Positions 43,246 to 51,381 of a stretch of 64,000 nt of DNA are shown here, in pieces (the first letter of the stretch is position 1; the number at the start of each line of letters is the position of its first letter). This stretch comes from Streptomyces sp. 135 (GTDB taxonomy: Bacteria; Actinomycetota; Actinomycetes; Streptomycetales; Streptomycetaceae): contig NZ_CP075691.1 of NCBI RefSeq assembly GCF_020026305.1, forward strand, positions 7,192,001 through 7,256,000. Reading direction: 5' to 3'. The notes beneath the pieces are model-generated. The model saw only the letters and a list, made by a program, of their open reading frames with translations, ran no database searches and was not told the origin of the DNA. A program made the translations under genes and the position numbers.

Positions 43246-44805
43246 ATGCACGGCAACAACGGAACACGCACCACCGGCACGACCCGCAGAGCCGTCCTGG
43301 CGGCAGCCCTCGCGGGCGGCGCCGTCCTCGCGCTGCCCGCCCCGGGCGCCCGAGCCACCAGCACCCTCGTGGGCGGTGGCTTCGAGAGCGGCCTCACGGG
43401 CTGGTCCGGCCACGGCACCACCGGCGCCGCGTTCACCGAGGCGGGCGGCCGCGGCGGGGGCCTGCGGCTCTCCCACTGGGCGTCATCGGCGTACCAGGTC
43501 GAGACGTACCAGTACCTCACCGGCCTCACGGACGGCACGTACACGCTGACGGCCTGGGTCCGCTCCAGCGGCGGCCAGAACGCCGCCTACATCGCGCTCA
43601 AGAGCGGGAGCGCCGAGCAGCGCACCGACCTGCCGCCCACCCCGAACGGCGCGTGGCTCCGCCTCGTCACGTCGGTGCGGGTCACCGGCGGTGCGTGCAC
43701 CGTCCGGCTCGTCTCCGACGCGCACGCGGGGGAGTGGGCCAACTTCGACGACGTCACGTTCACCCCGGGGTCGACGGGCCTGGCCGTCAAGGGCGGTGAC
43801 GTCTCCACGCTCGCCAAGAACGAGGCGCACGGGGCGACGTACCGCTACGCCGACGGTGCGAGCGGCGACGCGCTGGCGATCCTGGGCTCGGCGGGCATGA
43901 ACTACGCCCGGCTGAAGGTGTGGGTGAACCCCGCCGACGGCTACAACGACAAGGCGAAGGTCCTCGCCACGGCCAAGCGGGCCAAGGCGCGCGGCATGAA
44001 GCTGCTCGTGGACTTCCACTACTCCGACAGCTGGGCGGACCCGGGCAAGCAGAACAAGCCCGCGGCCTGGGCCACGCACGGCTACAGCCAGTTGACGAAG
44101 GACGTGTACGACCACACGTACGACGTCCTGAACGCCCTGAAGGCGCAGGGCACCACCGCCGACATGGCGCAGATCGGCAATGAGCTCAACGGGGGCATGC
44201 TCTGGCCCGAGGGCTCGACCGACGACTGGGACCGCCTCGCGGGGCTGCTGAAGTCGGGGGCCCAGGCCGCCAAGGCGGTGTCCTCGGGCACCCGGGTCGC
44301 CCTGCACCTCGCGGAGGGCGGTGACAGCGCGGGCACCCGCTGGTGGTTCGACCAGGCGGTCTCCCGCGGTGTGCCCTTCGACGTCATCGCCCTGTCGTAC
44401 TACGGCTACTGGCACGGTCCGCTCAGCGGGCTCCAGGCCAACCTCGACGACGTGGCGGCCCGTTACCGCAAGCCCGTCCTGGTCGCCGAGACGGCCTACG
44501 CCCACACGCTGGCCAATGGCGACGACCTGGAGAACAACGTCGCCCGCGCCGATCAGCTCGCCGCGGGTTACCCCGCTACCCCCGCCGGGCAGGCCGCGAA
44601 CCTGCGGGACGTCATGAACGTCGTGGAGGCCGTCCCCGGCGGCCGCGGGCTCGGCGTCGTGTACTGGGAACCGGCCTGGACGGCGGTCGACGGCAGTGGC
44701 TGGGACCCCGCCGACCCGTCGTCGGGGAACGCGTGGGAGAACCAGGCGCTGTTCGGCTACGACCGCCGACTCCTGCCCGCCGCCCGGTGGTTCGCGCACC
44801 GCTGA
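43246..44805 (+). CDS. Secreted endo-beta-1,4-galactanase, GH53, with N-terminal carbohydrate-binding-like module
   Basis: 519 residues. Tat signal TRRAVLAAALAGG, a beta-sandwich module (about 45-180: GGGFESGLTGWSGHG to WANFDDVTFTPG) and a GH53 barrel (about 185-519) with the acid/base Glu313 in IGNELNGGMLWPEG, the nucleophile Glu415 in LVAETAYAH and VDFHYSDSWADPGKQ. It cuts the galactan side chains of RG-I outside the cell; products would enter by the importer at 37.7-40.9 kb. ATG 43246 lies 74 bases after the GH42 stop, so it is likely in the same operon. Confidence 0.93.
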   Translation: MHGNNGTRTTGTTRRAVLAAALAGGAVLALPAPGARATSTLVGGGFESGLTGWSGHGTTGAAFTEAGGRGGGLRLSHWASSAYQVETYQYLTGLTDGTYTLTAWVRSSGGQNAAYIALKSGSAEQRTDLPPTPNGAWLRLVTSVRVTGGACTVRLVSDAHAGEWANFDDVTFTPGSTGLAVKGGDVSTLAKNEAHGATYRYADGASGDALAILGSAGMNYARLKVWVNPADGYNDKAKVLATAKRAKARGMKLLVDFHYSDSWADPGKQNKPAAWATHGYSQLTKDVYDHTYDVLNALKAQGTTADMAQIGNELNGGMLWPEGSTDDWDRLAGLLKSGAQAAKAVSSGTRVALHLAEGGDSAGTRWWFDQAVSRGVPFDVIALSYYGYWHGPLSGLQANLDDVAARYRKPVLVAETAYAHTLANGDDLENNVARADQLAAGYPATPAGQAANLRDVMNVVEAVPGGRGLGVVYWEPAWTAVDGSGWDPADPSSGNAWENQALFGYDRRLLPAARWFAHR

Positions 44806-44830
44806 GTTCCAGAAGGTTTTGTCAGAAGCA

Positions 44831-44859
44831 TTGACGGAGCCGGGGCACCCTCTTAGCTT
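44831..44859 (+). promoter_or_regulatory. Promoter of the GntR operon
   Basis: -35 TTGACG (44831-44836), 17-base spacer, -10 TAGCTT (44854-44859). A start near 44866 is expected. Confidence 0.65.
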
Positions 44860-44880
44860 CTACGCGTCGTACTTCGTACG

Positions 44881-44890
44881 TCATATATGA
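44881..44890 (+). promoter_or_regulatory. Operator candidate TCATATATGA for the GntR regulator
   Basis: A perfect AT-rich 10-bp palindrome in very GC-rich DNA, 15 bases past the predicted start and 30 before the GntR ATG; CGTA-N5-TACG lies just upstream. The placement suits autorepression. Confidence 0.55.
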
Positions 44891-44919
44891 GACGCGATAC
44901 GCGAGATCTGAGGGTGCCC

Positions 44920-45597
44920 ATGACGTCCGTCCCGACTCCGACCCCGGCCTCGGCGCCGCCCCCGGTCCCGATCCCGTCGCGCACGCAGTACGTGCTCGAG
45001 TCGATCAAACACCGCATCCTCAGCGGCGAGTTGAGCCCGGGGCAGCCCCTGATCGAGACGGAACTCGCCCGCGCGTACGGAGTGTCCAAGACACCCGTGC
45101 GCGAGGCCCTGAAAACCCTCGCCGGTACCGGGCTCGTCGAGATGAGCCAGTACAAGGGCGCCACCGTGCGCACCGTGGATGCCGCCATGGCGCGCGAGGT
45201 CTACGACGTACGACTGCTCCTGGAACCCGAGGCGCTGCGCCGCACCGTGCTGCGCGGCGCCCCGCTCGACGCCGCGCGCGAGGCCCTGGTGCGGGCCGAC
45301 GCCGCCGAGGACGCGGCCGAACGCTCGCTGGCCAACCGGGAGTTCCACCGCGCGCTGTACGTCGACTGCGGCAACCCGCTCCTCGGGCGGCTGCTTGACG
45401 GGGTGCGGGACCAGGCCGCACTCGTATCCGCCGTGGCCTGGGCCGCCGACCCGTCGTGGGCGCGTGAGGCCACCGAGCACGAGCGGATCCTGCGGCTCGC
45501 CCTCGCCGGGGACCAGGACGGGGCGGCGCGCGCCCTGCACGAGCACATCGAGTCGTTCGTGCGCCGAGCCTTTCCCGGGGAAGGGGAACTTCAGTGA
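44920..45597 (+). CDS. GntR-family regulator with FCD domain
   Basis: 225 residues: winged helix (about 20-85, ILSGELSPGQPLIETELARAYGVSKTPVREALKTL) then an all-helical FCD sensor with the metal/ligand residues D and H in YDVRLLLEPEALR, NREFHRAL and EHERILRLAL. FCD regulators usually respond to sugar acids or organic acids, which matches the two enzymes it is coupled to. I used ATG 44920 rather than 44887 because of the GAGGGT upstream. Its stop overlaps the next GTG. Confidence 0.9.
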   Translation: MTSVPTPTPASAPPPVPIPSRTQYVLESIKHRILSGELSPGQPLIETELARAYGVSKTPVREALKTLAGTGLVEMSQYKGATVRTVDAAMAREVYDVRLLLEPEALRRTVLRGAPLDAAREALVRADAAEDAAERSLANREFHRALYVDCGNPLLGRLLDGVRDQAALVSAVAWAADPSWAREATEHERILRLALAGDQDGAARALHEHIESFVRRAFPGEGELQ

Positions 45598-46496
45598 CGT
45601 TCGAGACGCAGCGCACCGCACTCGCCGACGTCGTGGCGATCCCGGTGACGCCCTTCGCCGCGGACGGCGCCATCGACCGCGCGGCACACCGCGCGATCCT
45701 GCGCCGCCTGCTCGACGGCGGGGTGCGCACCCTGACGCCGAACGGCAACACCGGTGAGTTCTACGCCCTGTCGCCCCAAGAGCGGCGCGACGTCGTGGAG
45801 TTGACCATCGCCGAGGCCGCCGGGCAGGCCGTGGTCCTCGCCGGCGTGGGCCATGACGTGCCGACCGCTGTCGCTGCCGCGCGGCACGCCGGGGAGTGCG
45901 GCGCGGACATGGTGATGGTGCATCAGCCCGTGCACCCCTACGTCTCCGACGCGGGCTGGGTCGCCTACCACCGGGCGATCGCCGAGGCCGTGCCGGACCT
46001 GGGAGTCGTCCCCTATCTACGGGACGCGGGCCTGCCGGGCGCCCGCCTCGCCGAACTCGCCGACGCCTGCCCCAACGTCATCGGCGTCAAGTACGCCGTA
46101 CCGGACGCGGTACGGTTCGCCGGGTTCGCGCGCGACGCGGGGCTCGACCGCTTCGTGTGGGTCGCGGGGCTCGCCGAGCCGTACGCCCCCTCGTACTTCT
46201 CGGCGGGCGCCACCGGTTTCACCTCGGGCCTCGTGAACGTCGCCCCCGGCCTCTCGCTGCGCATGATCGAAGCGCTTCGATCCGGTGACCACGGCGAGGC
46301 CATGAAGGTGTGGGAGCAGATCCGCCGCTTCGAGGAACTGCGCGCCGCCGACGGCTCCGCGCACAACGTCACGGTCGTGAAGGAGGCCCTCGCCGTCCTG
46401 GAGCTGTGCCGCCGTGACGTGCGCGCCCCGAGCAGCCCGCTGCCGGCGGCCGAGCGGGCCGAGGTGGCCACGATCGTCGCGGGGTGGTCCCTGTGA
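45594..46496 (+). CDS. DHDPS/NAL-family sugar-acid aldolase or dehydratase
   Basis: 300-residue TIM barrel of the dihydrodipicolinate synthase family. The Schiff-base Lys166 is in VIGVKYAV, Tyr141 in VVPYLRD replaces the usual YN-x-P, and the 2-keto-acid-binding loop is GNTGEF (51-56). The altered Tyr motif and the IlvD/Edd partner argue against lysine biosynthesis; a 2-keto-3-deoxy sugar acid is the likely substrate. GTG start overlaps the GntR stop and its own stop overlaps the next GTG. A striking 18-bp palindrome lies inside its coding sequence (46265-46282). Confidence 0.85.
   Translation: MTFETQRTALADVVAIPVTPFAADGAIDRAAHRAILRRLLDGGVRTLTPNGNTGEFYALSPQERRDVVELTIAEAAGQAVVLAGVGHDVPTAVAAARHAGECGADMVMVHQPVHPYVSDAGWVAYHRAIAEAVPDLGVVPYLRDAGLPGARLAELADACPNVIGVKYAVPDAVRFAGFARDAGLDRFVWVAGLAEPYAPSYFSAGATGFTSGLVNVAPGLSLRMIEALRSGDHGEAMKVWEQIRRFEELRAADGSAHNVTVVKEALAVLELCRRDVRAPSSPLPAAERAEVATIVAGWSL
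46265..46282. promoter_or_regulatory. Intragenic 18-bp palindrome with the operator core GAAGCGCTTC
   Basis: GATCGAAGCGCTTCGATC is a perfect 18-bp palindrome inside the DHDPS-family gene. Its centre is identical to the sites at 26263 and 48291. It is 2.0 kb upstream of the site at 48291. Confidence 0.55.
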
Positions 46497-48241
46497 GCGG
46501 CGCGCCCGAAGGTCGTACGCGGCAAGAGCTGCGCAGCAGCCAGTGGTACGGCGAGAGCGTCTCCTCGGGCCTGCGCTCCTTCAGCCACCGCGCCCGCACC
46601 CGCCAGCTCGGCTACCTCCCCGAGGAGCACCTGGGCAAGCCCGTCATCGCGGTACTCAACACCTGGTCCGACATCAACCCCTGCCACTCCCACCTGCGCG
46701 AGCGCGCCCAGGCCGTCAAGCGCGGCGTGTGGCAGGCGGGCGGCTTCCCCCTGGAGTTCCCGGTCTCCACGCTCAGCGAGACCTTCCAGAAGCCGACCCC
46801 GATGCTCTACCGCAACCTCCTGGCCATGGAGACCGAGGAACTGCTGCGTTCCTACCCGGTGGACGGCGCCGTCCTGCTCGGCGGCTGCGACAAGACGACG
46901 CCCGCGCTGCTCATGGGCGCGGCCAGCGTCGACCTGCCCGCCGTCTTCGTGCCGGCCGGGCCCATGCTGCCGGGGCACTGGCGGGGCGAGACCCTCGGCT
47001 CCGGCACCGACATGTGGAAGTACTGGGACGATCACCGCGCCGGGCTCATCGGCGACTGCGAACTGACCGAACTGGAGAGCGGCCTCGCGCGCTCGCCGGG
47101 CCACTGCATGACCATGGGCACCGCCTCGACGCTCACCGCGGCGGCGGAGGCGCTCGGCGTGACCGTGCCCGGTGCCTCGTCCATTCCCGCGGTCGACTCC
47201 GGGCACGACAGGATGGCGGCGGCGTCGGGCCTGCGGATCGTCGAACTCGTACGCCAGGACCGGCGTCTTTCGCGGATCCTCACCGCTGACGCCTTCGCGG
47301 ACGCCGTCACCACGGTGCTGGGACTCGGCGGCTCCACCAACGCCGTCATCCACCTCATCGCGATGGCGGGACGGGCCGGGGTCGAGCTGACGCTGGACGA
47401 CTTCGACCGGATCGCCCGCACCGTGCCGGTGCTGGCCGATGTGCGGCCGGGCGGCGAGCGGTACCTGATGGAGGACTTCCACTTCGCGGGCGGGCTCCCG
47501 GGCTTCCTGTCGCGGATCACCGACCTGCTGCACCTGGACCGGCCCACGGTCTGCCACGACACCCTGCGCGAACAGCTCGCGGGGGCGCGCGTGCACGACG
47601 CGGACGTGATCCGCACCCGCGACGACCCGGTCGCCGCGGAGGGCGGCGTCGCCGTCCTGCGCGGCAACCTCTGCCCGGACGGCGCCGTCATCAAGCACAT
47701 CGCCGCCGAGCCGCACCTGCTGCGGCACACCGGCCCCGCCGTCGTGTTCGACGACTACCGCACGATGCAGCGCACCATCCACGACCCGGCCCTCGGCATC
47801 ACGCCCGACCACGTCCTGGTCCTGCGCGGCTCGGGACCCAAGGGCGGGCCCGGCATGCCCGAGTACGGGATGCTGCCGATCCCCGACCACCTGCTGAAGC
47901 AGGGCGTGCGCGACATGGTGCGGATCTCCGACGCGCGGATGAGCGGCACCTCGTACGGCACCTGCGTGCTGCACGTCGCGCCCGAGTCGTACGTCGGCGG
48001 GCCCCTCGCGCTGGTGCGTACCGGGGACCTGATCACCCTCGACGTCGCGGCGCGCACCCTGCGCCTGGAGGTGCCGGACGAGGAGCTGGCGCGCCGCCGC
48101 GAGCAGTGGACGCCGCCCCCCGCCCGCTATGAGCGGGGGTACGGCGCGCTCTACAGCGAGCAGATCACGCAGGCCGACACAGGCTGCGACTTCGCCTTCC
48201 TCGCGAGGCCGGGCGCGGTGCCGGATCCGTACGCGGGCTGA
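46493..48241 (+). CDS. IlvD/Edd-family sugar-acid dehydratase
   Basis: 582 residues. Three cysteines expected to hold the Fe-S cluster are Cys64 (INPCHSHL), Cys132 (GGCDKTTPA) and Cys205 (GHCMTMGTAST). LNTWSDINPCHSHLRERAQAVKRGVWQAGG and GLGGSTNAVIHLIA follow the subgroup that acts on L-arabinonate, D-xylonate and related acids rather than on branched-chain precursors. With the preceding aldolase it would turn an aldonate such as L-arabinonate, L-rhamnonate or galactonate into pyruvate-level products. GTG start overlaps the upstream stop. Confidence 0.87.
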   Translation: MSGAPEGRTRQELRSSQWYGESVSSGLRSFSHRARTRQLGYLPEEHLGKPVIAVLNTWSDINPCHSHLRERAQAVKRGVWQAGGFPLEFPVSTLSETFQKPTPMLYRNLLAMETEELLRSYPVDGAVLLGGCDKTTPALLMGAASVDLPAVFVPAGPMLPGHWRGETLGSGTDMWKYWDDHRAGLIGDCELTELESGLARSPGHCMTMGTASTLTAAAEALGVTVPGASSIPAVDSGHDRMAAASGLRIVELVRQDRRLSRILTADAFADAVTTVLGLGGSTNAVIHLIAMAGRAGVELTLDDFDRIARTVPVLADVRPGGERYLMEDFHFAGGLPGFLSRITDLLHLDRPTVCHDTLREQLAGARVHDADVIRTRDDPVAAEGGVAVLRGNLCPDGAVIKHIAAEPHLLRHTGPAVVFDDYRTMQRTIHDPALGITPDHVLVLRGSGPKGGPGMPEYGMLPIPDHLLKQGVRDMVRISDARMSGTSYGTCVLHVAPESYVGGPLALVRTGDLITLDVAARTLRLEVPDEELARRREQWTPPPARYERGYGALYSEQITQADTGCDFAFLARPGAVPDPYAG

Positions 48242-48290
48242 ACTCAGGCCCCCGTCCCCCTATTTGTCCGAGATTTCGAACATCGTGCGC

Positions 48291-48300
48291 GAAGCGCTTC
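48291..48300. promoter_or_regulatory. Operator GAAGCGCTTC before the second RG importer operon
   Basis: Perfect 10-bp palindrome 30 bases before the ATG at 48330, in the 88-base gap after the dehydratase gene. Same sequence as at 26263. Confidence 0.65.
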
Positions 48301-48329
48301 ACCCGCACATCCACGATCGGAGAAGTGTC

Positions 48330-49298
48330 ATGGCCCAGGCCGCAGCCGTGGCGAAGCCACCGCCGAGCACCGCCCAGCCGCCGCCCGACAAGGGTCCGCG
48401 GCGGGGGCGACGGCGGGTCGGGGCGACCCCGCGCCGCCTTCCCTACCTGCTGATCGCCCCCGCCGCCCTGCTGATGCTCGGCTTCATCGCCTACCCGGTC
48501 ATCAGCGTCTTCTACTACAGCCTGCGGCACTACAACCCCACCAAGCCGTGGCGCAACGGCTTCGCGGGCCTCGACAACTTCGTCACCGCCTTCACCGACG
48601 ACCCCGAGTTCTGGCACACGCTCGGCTTCAGCCTCCAGTGGGTGGCCGTCGAGGTCGTGCTGCAACTGCTGCTCGGCCTCGCGCTCGCGCTGCTCGTCAA
48701 CCAGACCTTCGTGGGCCGCGCCATGGCCCGCGCCCTGGTCTTCTCGCCGTGGGCCGTCTCCGGCGTCCTCACCTCGACGATCTGGCTGCTGATCTTCAAC
48801 TCCCAGACGGGCATCTCGCGTTACCTCGCCGATGTCGGGATCGGCTCGTACGGCACGTCGTGGCTCTCCGACACCGGGACGGTCTTCCCCGCCGTCGTCG
48901 TCGCCGAACTCTGGCGCGGCGTCCCCTTCTTCGCGATCCTCATCCTCGCCGACCTCCAGTCCGTCTCGAAGGACCTCTACGAGGCCGCCGAGGTCGACGG
49001 CGCGAGCCGCTGGCGGCAGTTCTTCCACATCACGCTGCCGCACCTGAAGGACGCGATCATCCTCTCCACGCTGCTGCGCGCGGTCTGGGAGTTCAACAAC
49101 GTCGACCTGCTCTACACCCTCACCGGCGGCGGCCCGGCCGGCGAGACGACGACGCTGCCGCTGCGCATCGCGTCCATCGCCGTGGACTCGCACGACTTCG
49201 GCTACGCCTCCGCGCTGACCGCCATCGCCTTCGTGATCCTTCTCTTCTGCTCGCTGCTGTATCTGCGGCTCAGCAAGTTCGGGGGCCAGGACAAATGA
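48330..49298 (+). CDS. Sugar ABC transporter permease (MalF-like)
   Basis: 322 residues, six helices after a 35-residue basic/proline tail. EAA loop LYEAAEVDGASRWRQFFHITLP. ATG 48330 with GGAGAAG six bases upstream; its stop overlaps the next ATG. First gene of a long coupled operon to the pectate lyase. Its binding protein is the gene at 54388, five genes downstream. Confidence 0.92.
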   Translation: MAQAAAVAKPPPSTAQPPPDKGPRRGRRRVGATPRRLPYLLIAPAALLMLGFIAYPVISVFYYSLRHYNPTKPWRNGFAGLDNFVTAFTDDPEFWHTLGFSLQWVAVEVVLQLLLGLALALLVNQTFVGRAMARALVFSPWAVSGVLTSTIWLLIFNSQTGISRYLADVGIGSYGTSWLSDTGTVFPAVVVAELWRGVPFFAILILADLQSVSKDLYEAAEVDGASRWRQFFHITLPHLKDAIILSTLLRAVWEFNNVDLLYTLTGGGPAGETTTLPLRIASIAVDSHDFGYASALTAIAFVILLFCSLLYLRLSKFGGQDK

Positions 49299-50164
49299 CC
49301 GCCACCACCGCCACCCGCCCGGCCGGGACGAGGAAGGAGCCCAGGGCCACCGTCATCGGACGGACACCCCGCTGGCAGATCTACACCCCCCTCGGGCTGT
49401 ACCTCCTGTTCACCCTCATCCCGTTCTACTGGATCCTGCTCTTCGCCCTGCGCCCGACCGGCTCCACCTCGCTCGTGCCGTGGCCGGTCACCTTCGAGCA
49501 CTTCGACAAGGTGTGGACCGAGCGCAGCTTCGCGACCTTCTTCCAGAACAGCCTGCTCGTCGGCGTCGTCTCCATGGTGATGACCACGCTCGTCGCCCTC
49601 GCGGGCGGCTACGCCCTGGCCCGCTTCGACTTCAAGATCAAGCGCGCCTTCATGCTGGCGCTGCTCTGCTCGCAGTTCATCCCGGGCGCCCTGATGCTCG
49701 TACCGCTCTTCGAGATCTTCGCCGAGCTGCGGATGATCAACTCCCTGGCCAGCGTCATCGTCGCCGAGACCGTCTTCCAGCTCCCCCTGTCGATGATCCT
49801 CATCAGCGGGTTCATCAAGAACGTGCCCTACGTCCTGGAGGAGGCCGCCTGGGTCGACGGCTGCGGACGCTTCCGCGCGTTCTGCGCCGTCGTCCTGCCG
49901 ATGCTGCGGCCCGGCCTGATCGCGGTCGGTTCCTTCGCCTTCGTGCACAGCTGGAACCACTTCCTGTTCGCCCTGATGTTCCTCAGCGACCAGGGCAAGC
50001 AGACCATCCCGGTGGGCCTGGCCACGCTGATGGGCGCCGACAGCGTCGACCTCGGGGCGCTCGCCGCGGGCGGTGTCGTCGCCGCCGTGCCCGTCGTGAT
50101 CGTCTTCGCCTTCATCCAGAAGTGGCTGGTCACCGGGTTCAGCGCCGGGGCGGTGAAGGGATGA
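49295..50164 (+). CDS. Sugar ABC transporter permease (MalG-like)
   Basis: 289 residues with six helices; EAA loop VLEEAAWVDGCGRFRAFCAVVLP and the MalG tail IQKWLVTGFSAGAVKG. ATGA overlaps on both sides. Confidence 0.92.
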   Translation: MTATTATRPAGTRKEPRATVIGRTPRWQIYTPLGLYLLFTLIPFYWILLFALRPTGSTSLVPWPVTFEHFDKVWTERSFATFFQNSLLVGVVSMVMTTLVALAGGYALARFDFKIKRAFMLALLCSQFIPGALMLVPLFEIFAELRMINSLASVIVAETVFQLPLSMILISGFIKNVPYVLEEAAWVDGCGRFRAFCAVVLPMLRPGLIAVGSFAFVHSWNHFLFALMFLSDQGKQTIPVGLATLMGADSVDLGALAAGGVVAAVPVVIVFAFIQKWLVTGFSAGAVKG

Positions 50165-51381
50165 GCGCCACGACGCGGGGGCTCCGGCTCCCGCTGCCCA
50201 TCGTCCTCGCGGGGGCCCGCGGCCACGGCCGCTGGCACCTGGAGAACATCCGGCGCCTCCAACACGCCGGTCTGGTACGGCTGGTGGGCGTCTGCGAGCT
50301 GAAGCCGCTGGTCGGCGAGGAACTCGTCGGCTTCGGCGCGGTCGAGCAGTCCGACGACTTCGCGGCGCTCCTCGACACGACCGGCGCCGCCGTCGCCGTG
50401 GTCTGCACGCCCATCCCGACCCACACCGAGCTGGCGCTCGCCGCCGCGCGACGCGGCGTCCACGTGCTCCTGGAGAAGCCGCCCGCCCCGTCCTACGCGG
50501 AGTTCCGGCGGATGGCGGACGGCGCCGCCGCGGCCGGTACCGCCGTCCAGATCGGCTTCCAGTCGCTCGGCTCGCACGCGATCCCCGCCGTCCGCCGGCT
50601 CGTCGCCGACGGCGCGATCGGCGAGGTCACCGGGGTGGGCGGGGCCGGCGTATGGGTGCGCGACGAGGCGTACTTCCGGCGGGCGCCGTGGGCCGGTCGT
50701 CGCAGGATGGACGGTGTGGACGTGGTCGACGGCGTCCTGACGAACCCCCTCGCGCACGCCGTCGCCACCGCCCTCGCACTGGCGGGCAGCGCGGCCGCCG
50801 AGGACGTCACGGACGTGGAGACGGAACTCTTCCGCGCCCACGCCATCGAGTCCGACGACACCTCGTGCGTACGGGTCTCCACGGCGGACGGCGCCCGGGT
50901 CACCGTCGCGGCGACGCTCTGCGGCCACACCTCCGAGGAGCCGTACGTCGTGGTGCACGGCAGCGAGGGGCGCATCACCTTCTGGTACAAGCAGGACCGC
51001 GTGCAGGTGCGGCGCGGCGGCACAAAGAGCACGGGCTCACCGGCCCTGTACGGCAGGACCGACCTCCTGGAGAACCTGGTCGAGCACCTCATGGGCCGCG
51101 CGGCGCTGCTGGTGCCGCCCGCCGCCACCGGTGCCTTCATGCGGGTCGTCGAGGCGGTCAGGACGGCGCCGGACCCCGTCGCGCTGCCCGCCGGCGCGTG
51201 GCGCGGCGCTCCCGGCGAGAGCGCCGAGCGGCGCGTCGTCGAGGGCATCGACGGGCTGGTCGCGGTCGCCGCCGACACGCTCTGCCTCTACTCCGAACTC
51301 GGCGTCTCCTGGGCCCGGCCGCCCGGCCGCGACGCCCTCGACCCGCACGGTGACCTTCACAACGAGGTGAACACGTCATGA
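50161..51381 (+). CDS. Gfo/Idh/MocA-family oxidoreductase
   Basis: 406 residues. The dinucleotide loop is GARGHGRWH (18-26) and the substrate Lys is in E105-K-P-P. The beta-sheet C-terminal half has IGFQSLGSHAIPAVRRLVADGAIGEVTGV. It should oxidise or epimerise a sugar or sugar acid in the cytosol with NAD(P). It stands between the permeases and a PmoA-like gene, a pairing seen in other sugar operons. The substrate is unknown. Confidence 0.88.
   Translation: MSATTRGLRLPLPIVLAGARGHGRWHLENIRRLQHAGLVRLVGVCELKPLVGEELVGFGAVEQSDDFAALLDTTGAAVAVVCTPIPTHTELALAAARRGVHVLLEKPPAPSYAEFRRMADGAAAAGTAVQIGFQSLGSHAIPAVRRLVADGAIGEVTGVGGAGVWVRDEAYFRRAPWAGRRRMDGVDVVDGVLTNPLAHAVATALALAGSAAAEDVTDVETELFRAHAIESDDTSCVRVSTADGARVTVAATLCGHTSEEPYVVVHGSEGRITFWYKQDRVQVRRGGTKSTGSPALYGRTDLLENLVEHLMGRAALLVPPAATGAFMRVVEAVRTAPDPVALPAGAWRGAPGESAERRVVEGIDGLVAVAADTLCLYSELGVSWARPPGRDALDPHGDLHNEVNTS

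Noticed and set aside
45594..46496. Lysine biosynthesis gene dapA
   Set aside because: The altered Tyr motif, GntR coupling and IlvD/Edd partner fit sugar-acid metabolism instead.
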